Source of the DNA: a virus
DNA length: 61,021 nt
Virus record (IMG/VR): IMGVR_UViG_3300032309_000977
Span: 1 to 61,021 of that record
Reading direction: 5' to 3' (one strand)
Below, piece by piece: positions 17,666 through 25,626 of the stretch (the stretch's first letter is position 1; each line of letters opens with the position of its first letter). The notes under the pieces are model-generated. The model worked only from the letters and a program-made list of their open reading frames with translations. It was not told where the DNA came from and searched no databases. The position numbers and the translations under genes were made by a program.

Positions 17666-17953
17666 ATGGAAGAACAAATTGAACGACCACAAGTAACCTG
17701 GGACCCAGACCTGGGAAAGTATGTAAGTAATTTTCCAATTAAATGGTATGCCTTTATTATTGACGGAGAAGTTGTATTTACTCAACATGTTGACGTTAAA
17801 TTAGAGTATCTAACCGCTGTATTTAGTTCACGACCACAAATTATTGAAATACCAGAACAGTACGCTGGAATGGTAAAAGAAGGGTGGAAGTGGGATGAAT
17901 CTCGTGGACATAACGCATTTCAACCAGCAGACCCAACGGTAATACAACAATGA
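17666..17953 (+). CDS. Small 'DGEV' family protein (copy B)
   Basis: A 95-residue protein with AAGGAAAAC before ATG 17666. It carries WYAFIIDGEVVFTQHVD, a helix, IIEIPEQYAG and GWKWDESRGHNAF. It has an extra N-terminal arm (about 25 residues, RPQVTWDPDLGKYVS) that the first copy lacks. The stop overlaps the ATGA start of the CxxC protein, the same neighbour order as at 5286-5755. The function is unknown; a link to the Ig-like Cys-rich appendage is inferred from conserved order. Confidence 0.7.
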   Translation: MEEQIERPQVTWDPDLGKYVSNFPIKWYAFIIDGEVVFTQHVDVKLEYLTAVFSSRPQIIEIPEQYAGMVKEGWKWDESRGHNAFQPADPTVIQQ

Positions 17954-18180
17954 CCTCAGCATGGCAAAAGTACAAAGAAAAACTTGGAACTACCCGACCT
18001 TGGGATATGTTAAACCCAAATGCTTCAAAAGTAGATGATTCTATTTCTGAGCACAGAATGGCACTTTGTAAAAAATGCCCAGAACTATTACCAATAACTA
18101 ACCAGTGTAAGCAATGCGGTTGTTTTATGGCGGCAAAAGTAAAACTTGAGGCAGCAACTTGCCCATTAAACAAATGGTAA
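17950..18180 (+). CDS. Small CxxC zinc-ribbon-like protein (copy B)
   Basis: A 76-residue close paralogue of the protein at 5525: SAWQKYKEKLGTTRPWDMLN, then CKKCPELLPITNQCKQCGC and CPLNKW at the end. Four of the paired Cys fit a zinc ribbon. Both copies have the same length and the same position at the end of the cassette. The stop is followed by a TAAAAT box for the next gene, as with copy A and its TATAAT. Confidence 0.75.
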   Translation: MTSAWQKYKEKLGTTRPWDMLNPNASKVDDSISEHRMALCKKCPELLPITNQCKQCGCFMAAKVKLEAATCPLNKW

Positions 18181-18188
18181 TTTTGTTG

Positions 18189-18194
18189 TAAAAT
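18189..18194 (+). promoter_or_regulatory. -10 box of a probable leaderless promoter
   Basis: TAAAAT ends six bases before ATG 18201; the intervening AGCCGT holds no ribosome site. It probably starts the packaging operon. Confidence 0.5.
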
Positions 18195-18200
18195 AGCCGT

Positions 18201-18797
18201 ATGGCACGACGTAAACCTGGGATAGACCCTGCATCACTACAAAAATGGCGTGATGAAATGGCGGCTATTGCCTCTGGCAATGACCCTCAGTTACTAGCAG
18301 CACAGCGTGAAAAAGAAGCAGCAGAGGCGGCTAGAAGCGCTGGATTTGCAGGTGAGGTTCCAGAGTTTGATGAAAATGGACGAGTACGCACAGAAGACTT
18401 AGGTATTTACCAACCAACAGCAGTTGCACAAGTTGCTAACAAGCCAGATAACCCACAGAACTATGGGCAAGGTCCTGGAGCAAGTACTCGGCTATGTGGT
18501 CACGTTTTTGTAAAAGATGCTAGTTTGACTATGGCTAAAACTAGTGGCGTAATTATGGGGTATGCCTATGTGCGCTTTCACAAAAATGGTACAAAAGGAC
18601 CTAACTGGCGTTATGGTCCTATGACCTATCAAGAATACGTAGATTTTGCTCGTAGTAACTCTAAAGGGCATCACATTAACGCCATATTAAACAGTTACCC
18701 ACGTAGACCAGCAACTGGTGAAGAAGTCGGAGGGTATATGGGCGGTATCCCACAGAACAGCGGAACTGACAACGCAGGTATTAGACTACAACGATAA
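18201..18797 (+). CDS. Hypothetical protein, possible KTSC-like domain
   Basis: A 198-residue protein. The first 65 residues are helical and charged (REKEAAEAARSAGFAG). The C-terminal half has VIMGYAYVRFHKNG, then WRYGPMTYQEYVDFARSNSK and INAILNSYPRR, which fits the strand-strand-helix pattern of the small KTSC domain (a beta pair, 'Y.Y..v....y..f..A.S.G..in..I...Y'). The match is by eye and weak at the first strand. It is the first gene of the terminase operon. Confidence 0.6.
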   Translation: MARRKPGIDPASLQKWRDEMAAIASGNDPQLLAAQREKEAAEAARSAGFAGEVPEFDENGRVRTEDLGIYQPTAVAQVANKPDNPQNYGQGPGASTRLCGHVFVKDASLTMAKTSGVIMGYAYVRFHKNGTKGPNWRYGPMTYQEYVDFARSNSKGHHINAILNSYPRRPATGEEVGGYMGGIPQNSGTDNAGIRLQR

Positions 18798-19072
18798 TGA
18801 AAAAACTAAACGTAGTACAAGGTTTTGGAAAGATTTACTGGATTTACAGGGACATCGCAAATGAAAGTACTCCACGAGTGTGTAAAGCATGGGTACATGA
18901 AATTGGTGGTTACTGGAGAAAAGGTAAAGGAATACAAATCAAATTTAAAAAGTACATATTCCAAATTGGCGTCTGTAAAAAGCACAAAGTAAATAATGAA
19001 GAAGAAGGTTTACTCTCTGCTGTAGGTGGTCGTCACTTGAATTATGACCCAACAGAAATAGGAAATTGGTAA
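18797..19072 (+). CDS. Hypothetical basic protein
   Basis: A 91-residue basic protein that I do not recognise, beginning in a TAATG overlap. It has IYWIYRDIANESTPRVCKAW, then KGKGIQIKFKKYIFQIGVC, a pair of basic beta strands, and an acidic end. It resembles no packaging protein I know. The gene lies between the KTSC-like gene and a small helical protein just before the large terminase. Confidence 0.55.
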   Translation: MKKLNVVQGFGKIYWIYRDIANESTPRVCKAWVHEIGGYWRKGKGIQIKFKKYIFQIGVCKKHKVNNEEEGLLSAVGGRHLNYDPTEIGNW

Positions 19073-19290
19073 TGTTCTGGAAAAAGAAAGAAGAAAAACC
19101 AGCAACTCCAGCAAGAATTGCTCGTTTAGACACCCCATCACTGATGTCTTGGTTTGATACAGGGATTATGGAACTTGGTTCATCCTTTGATAAATGGCGT
19201 TATCACAACGGGGATATCAAAGAAGTGGGAGAATTAGTAACCATATTAAACAATTTGTATACAGAACTAGAGAGAAGAAACGATGCTTGA
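19072..19290 (+). CDS. Hypothetical small protein before the terminase
   Basis: A 72-residue protein; ATG 19072 in a TAATG overlap is preferred to in-frame TTG 19066. A basic N-terminus (MFWKKKEEKPATPARIARL) is followed by helices (LMSWFDTGIMELGSS, then GELVTILNNLYTELERRN). Its position immediately before the large terminase is where a small terminase subunit is often encoded, but it is much shorter than usual and no HTH is clear, so that role is only a possibility. Overlaps the terminase start by 8 bases. Confidence 0.6.
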   Translation: MFWKKKEEKPATPARIARLDTPSLMSWFDTGIMELGSSFDKWRYHNGDIKEVGELVTILNNLYTELERRNDA

Positions 19291-20842
19291 AATTGAAGAC
19301 GAGGGTCTATTAGACATTGAAGAATTAGCAGAGGAACTTGATGAGACCTCTGCTGAGTTCATTGATGGGCTAGTAAATAGACTCATTGTTTTCACTGAAG
19401 AATTCTGTGACGTAGAATTCTTTCCCTACCAGTTACCTATTGCATACAGAATGATTGAGTCAATTGTTTTGGGAGATGGTGACGAACTTACCATTATTGC
19501 AACTCGTCAGTCTGGTAAGTCAGAAGTAATGTCAGCAGTAATGGCATCCATGATGGTTATTCTTCCAAAACTTGCTCCCGTATATCCAACATGGTTATCT
19601 AAGTTTGAGAAAGGTTTTTGGTGCGGAGTGTTTGCCCCAACCGAAGACCAAGCAGATACAGTGTTTAGCCGTATCGTCAGCAAACTTACAAGTGACCATG
19701 CCCTTGAGTTTTTGCTTGACCCAGAAATTGACGATAAAGCAGCATCGGGTGGTACTCGTGGTAAGGGTCGCATCATCACTTTAAAGCACGCAGGTTCCCT
19801 TTGCCGTATGCAAACCTGTAACCCTAAAGCAAAGATTGAATCAAAAACTTATCACTTTGTCATGATTGACGAGGCTCAAGAAGCCGACGAAACCATGATT
19901 GCTAAGTCAATTAAACCAATGTTGGCGTTTAACAACGGAAGTATTTGCCTGACTGGTACGGCTAATCGTAATAAATCTTACTTCTATAAGATGATTCAAT
20001 TCAACAAGCGTCGTGCTGTAAACGGTGGAAAACGACATCGCCAAGCCCATTTTGAGTACGACCACAAAATGGCATCTAAATACAACCCTAACTATGCAAA
20101 ATTTATTGCTAAAGAAAAAATGCGTATCGGTGAAGATTCAGACGAATTCCAAATGTCGTACTGTAATAAATGGATTCTTGAAAAGGGTATGTTTATTACC
20201 GAAGAAAGAATGGAACGGTTGTATGACCAATCCATGCCACTTGTAAAACAATGGTGGCGTACTCAGGTAGTTGTAGGAATTGACGTAGCAAGACAAACCG
20301 ACTCTACAGTAGTAACCGTTGTGTGGGTTGATTGGGACCACCCAGACCCATTTGGGTTTTACGAACACCGTATTCTCAACTGGTTGGAAATTAATAACCA
20401 AGAATGGGAAAGTCAATATTTTGAAATCATTGACTTCCTACGAAATTATGAAGTTCTTCGTGTGGGCGTAGACTCACAGGGTGTTGGTGGTGCTGTAGCA
20501 GAACGACTCCAATTACTGATGCCTGATATAGATGTACTTGCTGTGTCTTCTGACGCCAAAGCGCAACACGAGCGCTGGGTTCACCTAACAGAACTAATTC
20601 AACGTGAACAGTTAATTATTCCAGCCCACTCTAAGGCTCGCCGTACCAGAACTTGGAAACGATTTAATCAACAAATGTCAGACCTTGAAAAGGTGTACAA
20701 AGGTCCTTACCTTTTAGCATCCGCACCAGAAGAAAAAGGTGCGTTTGACGACTATCCAGACTCCCTTGCTTTGGCTTGTTCCATGACAGTTTTTGAGACA
20801 ATGCCAGAGGTCCAAGTGGGTATGTCACCATTTTTCCGATAA
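19283..20842 (+). CDS. terL: Terminase large subunit
   Basis: A 519-residue DNA-packaging ATPase/nuclease. It has an adenine-binding/Q-like stretch (FFPYQLPIAYRM), a Walker-A-type ATRQSGKS near residue 75, Walker B HFVMIDEAQEAD near residue 195, and LTGTANRNKS as the coupling motif. The RNase-H-like nuclease begins at VVGIDVARQTDSTVV near residue 330 and contains VGVDSQGVGG; the late Asp pair is in AFDDYPDSLALA. Length is normal for the family. It cuts concatemers and powers filling of the prohead through the portal at 25953. Confidence 0.93.
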   Translation: MLEIEDEGLLDIEELAEELDETSAEFIDGLVNRLIVFTEEFCDVEFFPYQLPIAYRMIESIVLGDGDELTIIATRQSGKSEVMSAVMASMMVILPKLAPVYPTWLSKFEKGFWCGVFAPTEDQADTVFSRIVSKLTSDHALEFLLDPEIDDKAASGGTRGKGRIITLKHAGSLCRMQTCNPKAKIESKTYHFVMIDEAQEADETMIAKSIKPMLAFNNGSICLTGTANRNKSYFYKMIQFNKRRAVNGGKRHRQAHFEYDHKMASKYNPNYAKFIAKEKMRIGEDSDEFQMSYCNKWILEKGMFITEERMERLYDQSMPLVKQWWRTQVVVGIDVARQTDSTVVTVVWVDWDHPDPFGFYEHRILNWLEINNQEWESQYFEIIDFLRNYEVLRVGVDSQGVGGAVAERLQLLMPDIDVLAVSSDAKAQHERWVHLTELIQREQLIIPAHSKARRTRTWKRFNQQMSDLEKVYKGPYLLASAPEEKGAFDDYPDSLALACSMTVFETMPEVQVGMSPFFR

Positions 20843-20860
20843 TGGTGCTATGAAAAATGG

Positions 20861-20866
20861 TACAGT
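20861..20866 (+). promoter_or_regulatory. Possible -10 box (TACAGT)
   Basis: TACAGT lies 38 bases before ATG 20905, in the 62-base gap after the terminase, with GGAGG at 20891-20895. Confidence 0.35.
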
Positions 20867-20904
20867 AGTAGAAAGTTAAATCCCCTATTTGGAGGCATTT
20901 CATA

Positions 20905-21306
20905 ATGAATGTATCACCAGCACCAATGTTCCCAGAGCGTTCGCCAGTCATGTTTGAAACTGACTACGCACCAAGCATTCCTGGAAACAAAGGACCGCTT
21001 CGCTTTGAAGAAGGTGTAGCAACAGACACAGACGTACCTAACGATTTTGCTGTAGGTGCATATGTTGACACTGCATCGGCTCCTGGTCGTCAGAACCACA
21101 ACAACCCAGAAATGTTCTACAAGCACCCTGAAGACACCATGCGTGAGCGTGCTCATGTTGGTTCGGCTTCGTGGATTGAGGCTCCTGTAGTTCTTTCAGA
21201 CTTTGTACAAGGTGCAATGGCAGGCGACGGCATGCCACAATTTGAGCGTGAAATGAACTCAGGCGCTCACATGAACCGTCCAAACCCAACAGTCGTATTT
21301 GACTGA
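20905..21306 (+). CDS. Hypothetical protein, possible virion component
   Basis: A 133-residue protein with strong GGAGG ten bases before ATG 20905 and its own likely promoter. It is polar, rich in Pro, Asn, Met and His, with few hydrophobic runs (SAPGRQNHNNPEMFYKHPED, then GMPQFEREMNSGAHMNRP). The codons are richer in C-ending forms than neighbouring genes, similar to the major capsid gene, which suggests high expression. An abundant virion or scaffold-associated protein is therefore plausible. I do not recognise a family. Confidence 0.6.
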   Translation: MNVSPAPMFPERSPVMFETDYAPSIPGNKGPLRFEEGVATDTDVPNDFAVGAYVDTASAPGRQNHNNPEMFYKHPEDTMRERAHVGSASWIEAPVVLSDFVQGAMAGDGMPQFEREMNSGAHMNRPNPTVVFD

Positions 21307-21332
21307 TTAGCCAGTAGAACTGGCGGCACACT

Positions 21333-21827
21333 ATGCGTGGTGGGGAACCTAGACGCCTGAACTTATCATTAAGTTCTGGTATCTCTGGGTCCCCTATCGC
21401 AAGTAGCCCAAGAAGTGGTGGATTATACGACTTTTCTGCAATGCGTCGTGCTCGTTGGTCAGAGTTTTATTCCGACCAACACACAGGCAGAAACCTTGGT
21501 TATGACTACAACTTTCAAAATAAGTATGTAGCAAAATCTCCAGGTGGGCGAACAGGCTTTATTGGAAACAAATATCAGTCTGCCCGTCGTGAATCTAGTT
21601 CGGCTCAAATTGTAAAAGACCCACTAGATGCGTTTAAACCGCACAGGCCAATGACCAAACTAAAAGGTGCTGGTGTACAACCTCGCATTCGTTTTATTGA
21701 TACAAAACGTATGCGTAATCGTGCTCAATTTTTGTATAACAAGGCTAACCCTCAAAACATTAATGAGTTAGACCTACAGCGTAAGTATGACTATCAAGAA
21801 TTAAAGCACTTAAAAGGAAATAACTAA
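21333..21827 (+). CDS. Hypothetical basic protein
   Basis: A 164-residue basic protein with many Arg, Ser and Tyr (SSPRSGGLYDFSAMRRARWS, then YDYNFQNKYVAKSPGGRTG). It seems mostly unstructured, with a helical end (LDLQRKYDYQELKHLKG). No ribosome site is evident before ATG 21333; a six-pair hairpin at 21310-21324 lies in the gap. Its stop overlaps the start of the VDTH protein (TAATG). Possibly a DNA- or head-bound minor protein, as its charge suggests; unproven. Confidence 0.6.
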   Translation: MRGGEPRRLNLSLSSGISGSPIASSPRSGGLYDFSAMRRARWSEFYSDQHTGRNLGYDYNFQNKYVAKSPGGRTGFIGNKYQSARRESSSAQIVKDPLDAFKPHRPMTKLKGAGVQPRIRFIDTKRMRNRAQFLYNKANPQNINELDLQRKYDYQELKHLKGNN

Positions 21828-22507
21828 TGGCTGTAGACCCACGTTTGTTTAGCCGTCAACACGGTTTACGCCCTGTATATGCAGCAGAAGGCTCTAACTT
21901 TATTGGTATTGAAGGCAAAAATTTAAGACCTCATGAATTAGGCAATTTAAGGCACAACATTAAGACGATTGCTCAAATGGCTACTCCAGAACAAGTGCAG
22001 GCTGGAGATGAATGGTACGACATAGCGCAAGACGAGGCTGACAGACTATCTCCACGTGATTTAAATATGGGTGCTGGAATTATTGCTGCTGCAAGTCCTC
22101 AAAAAGAATGGACTAATAACTTAGAAATTGCAAAAAGAGTTATGAAAAGTGGAGACATCAGAGGATTAACTGGTCAAAATGCTATAAAAGCATTAAGAAT
22201 TCGCAGTGGAGAAAATCCAGAGGATGTGCTTCCTATGCGAATTAAGACTGGTCAGTTTTATCACAATATTAAAGACCCAAATAATCCACATTTTTTAACT
22301 GTAGATACACATGCTCACAACATTGCAGTTGGTCATGTATATAACAAAGAAGACCTTGGACTTGATTCTTACGGGCGATATGACACTGTTAAAAACGCAT
22401 ATATGCACGTAGCAAATCAACTAGGAATAACTAATCCTAACCGACTTCAGGCTCGTACATGGGTTACATGGAAAGGGCTTGACCGACCTAAAAGGACCTA
22501 TAGATGA
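21827..22507 (+). CDS. HhH-GPD-like or DUF7178-type protein with VDTH motif
   Basis: A 226-residue protein. GAGIIAAASPQKEWTNNLEI, then a Gly-rich helix-loop stretch, and FLTVDTHAHNIAVGHVYN, recall helix-hairpin-helix DNA glycosylases, in which a (V/A)DTHV..R..(N)R motif carries the catalytic Asp. Similar proteins occur in actinophages under names such as DUF7178. The end (ARTWVTWKG) is also conserved in that group as I remember it. The Lys of a bifunctional glycosylase is not evident. The function is inferred; it could be a base-excision or modification-linked protein, or a structural relic of the fold. Confidence 0.6.
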   Translation: MAVDPRLFSRQHGLRPVYAAEGSNFIGIEGKNLRPHELGNLRHNIKTIAQMATPEQVQAGDEWYDIAQDEADRLSPRDLNMGAGIIAAASPQKEWTNNLEIAKRVMKSGDIRGLTGQNAIKALRIRSGENPEDVLPMRIKTGQFYHNIKDPNNPHFLTVDTHAHNIAVGHVYNKEDLGLDSYGRYDTVKNAYMHVANQLGITNPNRLQARTWVTWKGLDRPKRTYR

Positions 22508-22722
22508 GTGACGCATGGGCAATCATTATTGCGGCTGCTATACCCGTAGTTGGAACAGGAGTCGGTTTTCTTATACGGGAATTCAAGAATTTCAGAATAG
22601 AAAATCGCCAAGACCACGCAAACGTAATGTCCGAACTTCGCAAAGTTCGTCAAGGTGTTGAAAACGTAGCAGGTCGTTTAAACAGCCACATTGACTGGCA
22701 CATGGATAAAGGAAAGAAATGA
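22504..22722 (+). CDS. Small protein with N-terminal membrane segment and coiled coil
   Basis: A 72-residue protein. Residues 4-24 are hydrophobic (AWAIIIAAAIPVVGTGVGFL); the remainder is a charged helix (ELRKVRQGVENVAGRL). One membrane segment with a long charged helix is the layout of some phage lysis-associated proteins, and it overlaps the holin-like gene (ATGA-type), which itself overlaps the endolysin gene. I infer a lysis role, possibly as a holin partner. Confidence 0.65.
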   Translation: MSDAWAIIIAAAIPVVGTGVGFLIREFKNFRIENRQDHANVMSELRKVRQGVENVAGRLNSHIDWHMDKGKK

Positions 22723-22967
22723 AACAACTTCAAAATATTCTATTACGAATTCTTGCAACTTTTGCAGCGTCTGGTTTAGGTGTAATTGGTGCAGGAGCCA
22801 TCGCTGGCGTTCCTTTGTGGAAAGCCATGTTTATGGCTGGTATTGCTGGGGTCGCATTTGTAGTAGAAGGTTTGTCTAGGGCATTCCTTGACGATGGTAA
22901 ACTTAGTCTTGACGAAATCAACGCCGTGTTCAACAAAGTTGACGGGAAGGATAAAGAAGAAAAATGA
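22719..22967 (+). CDS. Probable holin
   Basis: An 82-residue protein with two hydrophobic segments (ILATFAASGLGVIGAGAIAG and MFMAGIAGVAFVVEGL) joined by a short turn, then a charged tail (KVDGKDKEEK). The tail length, two segments and position directly before an M15 peptidase endolysin gene (overlap of 4 bases) fit a class II holin. I call it by context and shape; there is no sequence signature unique to the family. Confidence 0.7.
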   Translation: MKQLQNILLRILATFAASGLGVIGAGAIAGVPLWKAMFMAGIAGVAFVVEGLSRAFLDDGKLSLDEINAVFNKVDGKDKEEK

Positions 22968-23515
22968 GCAAAGTTGCTTGGGATTATATTGTTCCTGTAA
23001 AAATGCCTCTTGACTTACAAGGGGTACAACCTGGAAAACTTCCAGATAAGTTGTTGAAGCCTGCCGTAGGCGGTGGAAGGTTACACCATCTTGCCGCAGA
23101 CGCATGGGCTGCTATGGTGGCTAAGGCTAAATCTGAGGGTGTTGAACTAAAACCGACTTCCGCAGGCGACACATATAGAGAATACGAGTTGCAAAAAAAA
23201 GGATTCCTCCAACGCTACAGCCTTGAGGATACGGGAACTGGTAAGACCAAGACCTTTGAAGGCAAGACGTGGTACTTGAAGAAGGGCATGGCGACCTTGG
23301 CTACCCCAGGAAAATCGCAGCATAACCTTGGCTTGGCGGTTGACGTGCATTCAGCAGCCGAACCTAAGCGTTTGAACTGGCTCATTGCTAATGTTAAATT
23401 GTTTGGCTTCTCATGGGAAGTTGTCCCTGAAGAACCTTGGCACTTGCGCTATGTAGCAGGTAACAATGTTCCCCCAGCAGTGGTAGAGTTTACGCAGCAA
23501 CAGAAAGCAGTGTAG
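22964..23515 (+). CDS. Endolysin, M15/VanY D-Ala-D-Ala-type peptidase
   Basis: A 183-residue single-domain peptidase. The metal site shows as SQHNLGLAVDVH (SxHxxGxAxD; His and Asp bind zinc) near residues 117-128 and EPWHLRYV near residue 160 with the third His. Upstream GDTYREYELQKKGFLQRY is typical of the fold. M15 enzymes cleave the peptide stems or cross-links of peptidoglycan. No cell-wall binding domain is present. The preceding genes are holin-like, forming a compact lysis set. The tape measure protein carries a second M15 domain with very similar motifs. Confidence 0.88.
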   Translation: MSKVAWDYIVPVKMPLDLQGVQPGKLPDKLLKPAVGGGRLHHLAADAWAAMVAKAKSEGVELKPTSAGDTYREYELQKKGFLQRYSLEDTGTGKTKTFEGKTWYLKKGMATLATPGKSQHNLGLAVDVHSAAEPKRLNWLIANVKLFGFSWEVVPEEPWHLRYVAGNNVPPAVVEFTQQQKAV

Positions 23516-23542
23516 TTACCCGAATACAATTTGGAGCACAAT

Positions 23543-23827
23543 TTGTCTAAAGAATCGTTAATAGAAGACTTACAAAACCCATTACGAAGTGTAAAAACAA
23601 CTCCTTGCAAATTAGGCAGGATACTGTTAGACATCTCTGATGCGGAACGTGAGCAATTAAATAAATCAATTGAGACTATCCGTAACGATAGCGCACAAGC
23701 CAAAAACAAGGTCTACAGTTCCGTATGGCTTTCTAAGGTGTTGCGTAGTCACGGATATGGCATTAGTGTAAGTACTGTACAACGACATGTAAACAAGGAG
23801 TGTTTCTGTGACCAGTCTGATAAATGA
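23543..23827 (+). CDS. Hypothetical protein with possible HTH
   Basis: A 94-residue protein starting at TTG 23543, chosen because GGAG (23533-23536) lies 6 bases upstream; TTG 23531 is also in frame. It is charged and helical, with VWLSKVLRSHGYGISVSTVQRHVN near the end resembling a helix-turn-helix of small site-specific or transcription regulators. The preceding TACAAT at 23525-23530 could be a -10 box. The gene overlaps the metallophosphoesterase start by 20 bases. A regulator is possible, not shown. Confidence 0.6.
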   Translation: MSKESLIEDLQNPLRSVKTTPCKLGRILLDISDAEREQLNKSIETIRNDSAQAKNKVYSSVWLSKVLRSHGYGISVSTVQRHVNKECFCDQSDK

Positions 23828-24962
23828 TTTAAGTGCGCCTGCACAAGATAAGACCAAATTGCTTGGCAAATTGGTTGAAATGCTTGAAAGTAAAAACATT
23901 GATATCAACGAAATTGGTGATATCAAACGTGTAAAACTTTACCAAGCACTTACTAAAGACTCTGAGGGTGAAGCACAAATTCATGACCTTGCTGCAATTC
24001 AGTTTTCTCCCAAGTGGGAAACTGGTCCTGAGTGGCCTGTAGTCCAACAAGGTCCAGCAATTAAATTGCCTGCATTTAAAGCAAAGGCTAAGAAAGCAAC
24101 GACCTTTAAGACTTGTTTAGTTCCACCAGATATTCAAATTGGTTATTACCGAAATCGTGAAGGGCAACTAGAACCTACACATGATGAAAAGGCATTAGAG
24201 ATTTGCCTAAAGGTTGCTAAAGATTTACAACCAGAAACCATTGTTCTTGTAGGTGACAACCTTGACTTTCCTGAGATGGGTAAGTATGTGACATACCCTG
24301 CATATGCACAAACTACTCAAGCATCTATTGACCGTGCAACCTTGTTCTGCGCTCAACTTCGTGCTGCTGCTCCTGAAGCAAAGATTATCTGGCTTGCAGG
24401 AAACCATGAAGAACGAATGCCTAAGTACCTTGTGCAAAATGCGGCTGCTGCTTATGGTCTTCGTAAAGGTAATACTCCAGACTCATGGCCTGTACTTTCA
24501 GTTCCATACCTTTGCCGTATGGACGATTTTGGAATTGAATATCGTCCAGGTTATCCAGCATCTGACTATTGGGTCAATGAGAAGTTGCGAATCATTCACG
24601 GTGACCGTGTAAAGTCGTCAGGCTCAACTGCACATGTTTATCTCAACAATGAGAAGACAAGTGTTATCTATGGGCATATTCACCGCATTGAAACGGCATT
24701 CAAAACTCGTGAAGACTTTGATGGTCCTCGCACTATCATGGCGGCTTCACCTGGTTGCCTTGCCCGAATTGATGGAGCCATTCCGTCTACTAAAGGCGGC
24801 GTAGACCTTGACGGACGCCCATTGACTCGCCATGAAAATTGGCAACAAGGGTTGGGTGTTGTTCGTTACGAAGACGATGGCGCTCACCGCTTCTCATATG
24901 ACGTAATTCCCATCTATAATGGCTGGGCTATTTATCAGGGCACTGAGTACTCAGCCGAATAG
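23808..24962 (+). CDS. Calcineurin-like metallophosphoesterase
   Basis: A 384-residue protein starting at GTG 23808 with AAGGAG at 23795-23800. After a helical N-terminal region (about 105 residues) the catalytic domain shows PDIQIGYY (D-x-H/Q site), VLVGDNLDFPEM (GD-x2-D), WLAGNHEERMP (GNHE), IIHGDRV (H) and YGHIHRIE (GH-x-H). These are the metal ligands of the calcineurin-like phosphoesterase superfamily. The substrate is unknown; possibilities include nucleic acids, nucleotides or protein phosphates. It directly precedes the Ntn hydrolase gene in the same operon. Confidence 0.85.
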   Translation: MTSLINDLSAPAQDKTKLLGKLVEMLESKNIDINEIGDIKRVKLYQALTKDSEGEAQIHDLAAIQFSPKWETGPEWPVVQQGPAIKLPAFKAKAKKATTFKTCLVPPDIQIGYYRNREGQLEPTHDEKALEICLKVAKDLQPETIVLVGDNLDFPEMGKYVTYPAYAQTTQASIDRATLFCAQLRAAAPEAKIIWLAGNHEERMPKYLVQNAAAAYGLRKGNTPDSWPVLSVPYLCRMDDFGIEYRPGYPASDYWVNEKLRIIHGDRVKSSGSTAHVYLNNEKTSVIYGHIHRIETAFKTREDFDGPRTIMAASPGCLARIDGAIPSTKGGVDLDGRPLTRHENWQQGLGVVRYEDDGAHRFSYDVIPIYNGWAIYQGTEYSAE

Positions 24963-24964
24963 CC

Positions 24965-25600
24965 ATGACTACCATTGTGGGTGTGCAGGGAGATGGATTC
25001 GCAGTAATCTGCGTAGATTCACGTATCTCTACCATGTTCGCTGGTGGTCTATCCCAGATAAGCACACTCAAAGAAGGGTCTAGCAAGGTATCAACTAATG
25101 GAAAATATTTACTCGGTGCTGCTGGAGATGTACGGGCCATCAACATTCTCCATCATGTGTTCCAACCGCCAACACCACCGCCAAACCTTAAAGGGAAGAA
25201 ACTTGACCAGTTCTTTACGGCAAAGTTTATACCAGCACTCCGTGAATGCTTTGATGCACAAGGCTACTCAATCCCAGACCTCAACGAAAACAAAGAGCAC
25301 ATCGCAGAACAAGGCTCAAGCATCCTCGTAGTAATCAACGGTACTATTTACATAGTTGATGGGGATTACTCTTGGGCTTCTGATGCCAGTGGTATTTACA
25401 CCATAGGGTCTGGTTCTGCCTATGCGCTGGGTGCATTGCAAGTCTTAGCAAACAATAAAAAACTGACTGTTCAGCAGTCAAAAACCCTTGCATTAAAGGC
25501 TCTCACTATCGCTGCCAAATATGACCCCCATACTGGCGCACCATACCAAACATTCATTCAAGAGTGTGAGGCAAACAACAAAAGGCGCAAGCCTGTATAA
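24965..25600 (+). CDS. HslV/proteasome beta-like Ntn hydrolase
   Basis: A 211-residue protein beginning M-T-T-I-V, so removal of Met exposes an N-terminal Thr nucleophile with no propeptide, as in HslV. Counting from that Thr, Asp falls at position 17 (CVDSRIS), and LKEGSSKV fits the catalytic Lys site (HslV: MKGNARKV). LLGAAGD, then YTIGSGSAYALGALQVL and ALKALTIAAKYDPHT follow the HslV order of strands and helices. No HslU-like unfoldase is visible in the window. Position between phosphoesterase and portal suggests a role in head assembly, possibly prohead maturation; a role in host takeover is also open. Confidence 0.75.
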   Translation: MTTIVGVQGDGFAVICVDSRISTMFAGGLSQISTLKEGSSKVSTNGKYLLGAAGDVRAINILHHVFQPPTPPPNLKGKKLDQFFTAKFIPALRECFDAQGYSIPDLNENKEHIAEQGSSILVVINGTIYIVDGDYSWASDASGIYTIGSGSAYALGALQVLANNKKLTVQQSKTLALKALTIAAKYDPHTGAPYQTFIQECEANNKRRKPV

Positions 25601-25601
25601 T
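25596..25601 (+). promoter_or_regulatory. Possible -10 box (TATAAT)
   Basis: TATAAT overlaps the end of the Ntn hydrolase gene and lies about 26 bases before ATG 25627, which has TTAGGAG just upstream. Confidence 0.4.
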
Positions 25602-25626
25602 CAAAGTACACAACTTAGGAGAAATC

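Noticed and set aside
21310-21324. Hairpin GCCAGT-AGA-ACTGGC as a terminator
   Set aside because: Only six pairs and no T run follow, so it is not convincing as a terminator.
23543-23827. Transposase or integrase reading of the HTH protein
   Set aside because: No catalytic triad, no inverted repeats or target duplications nearby, and length is too short.
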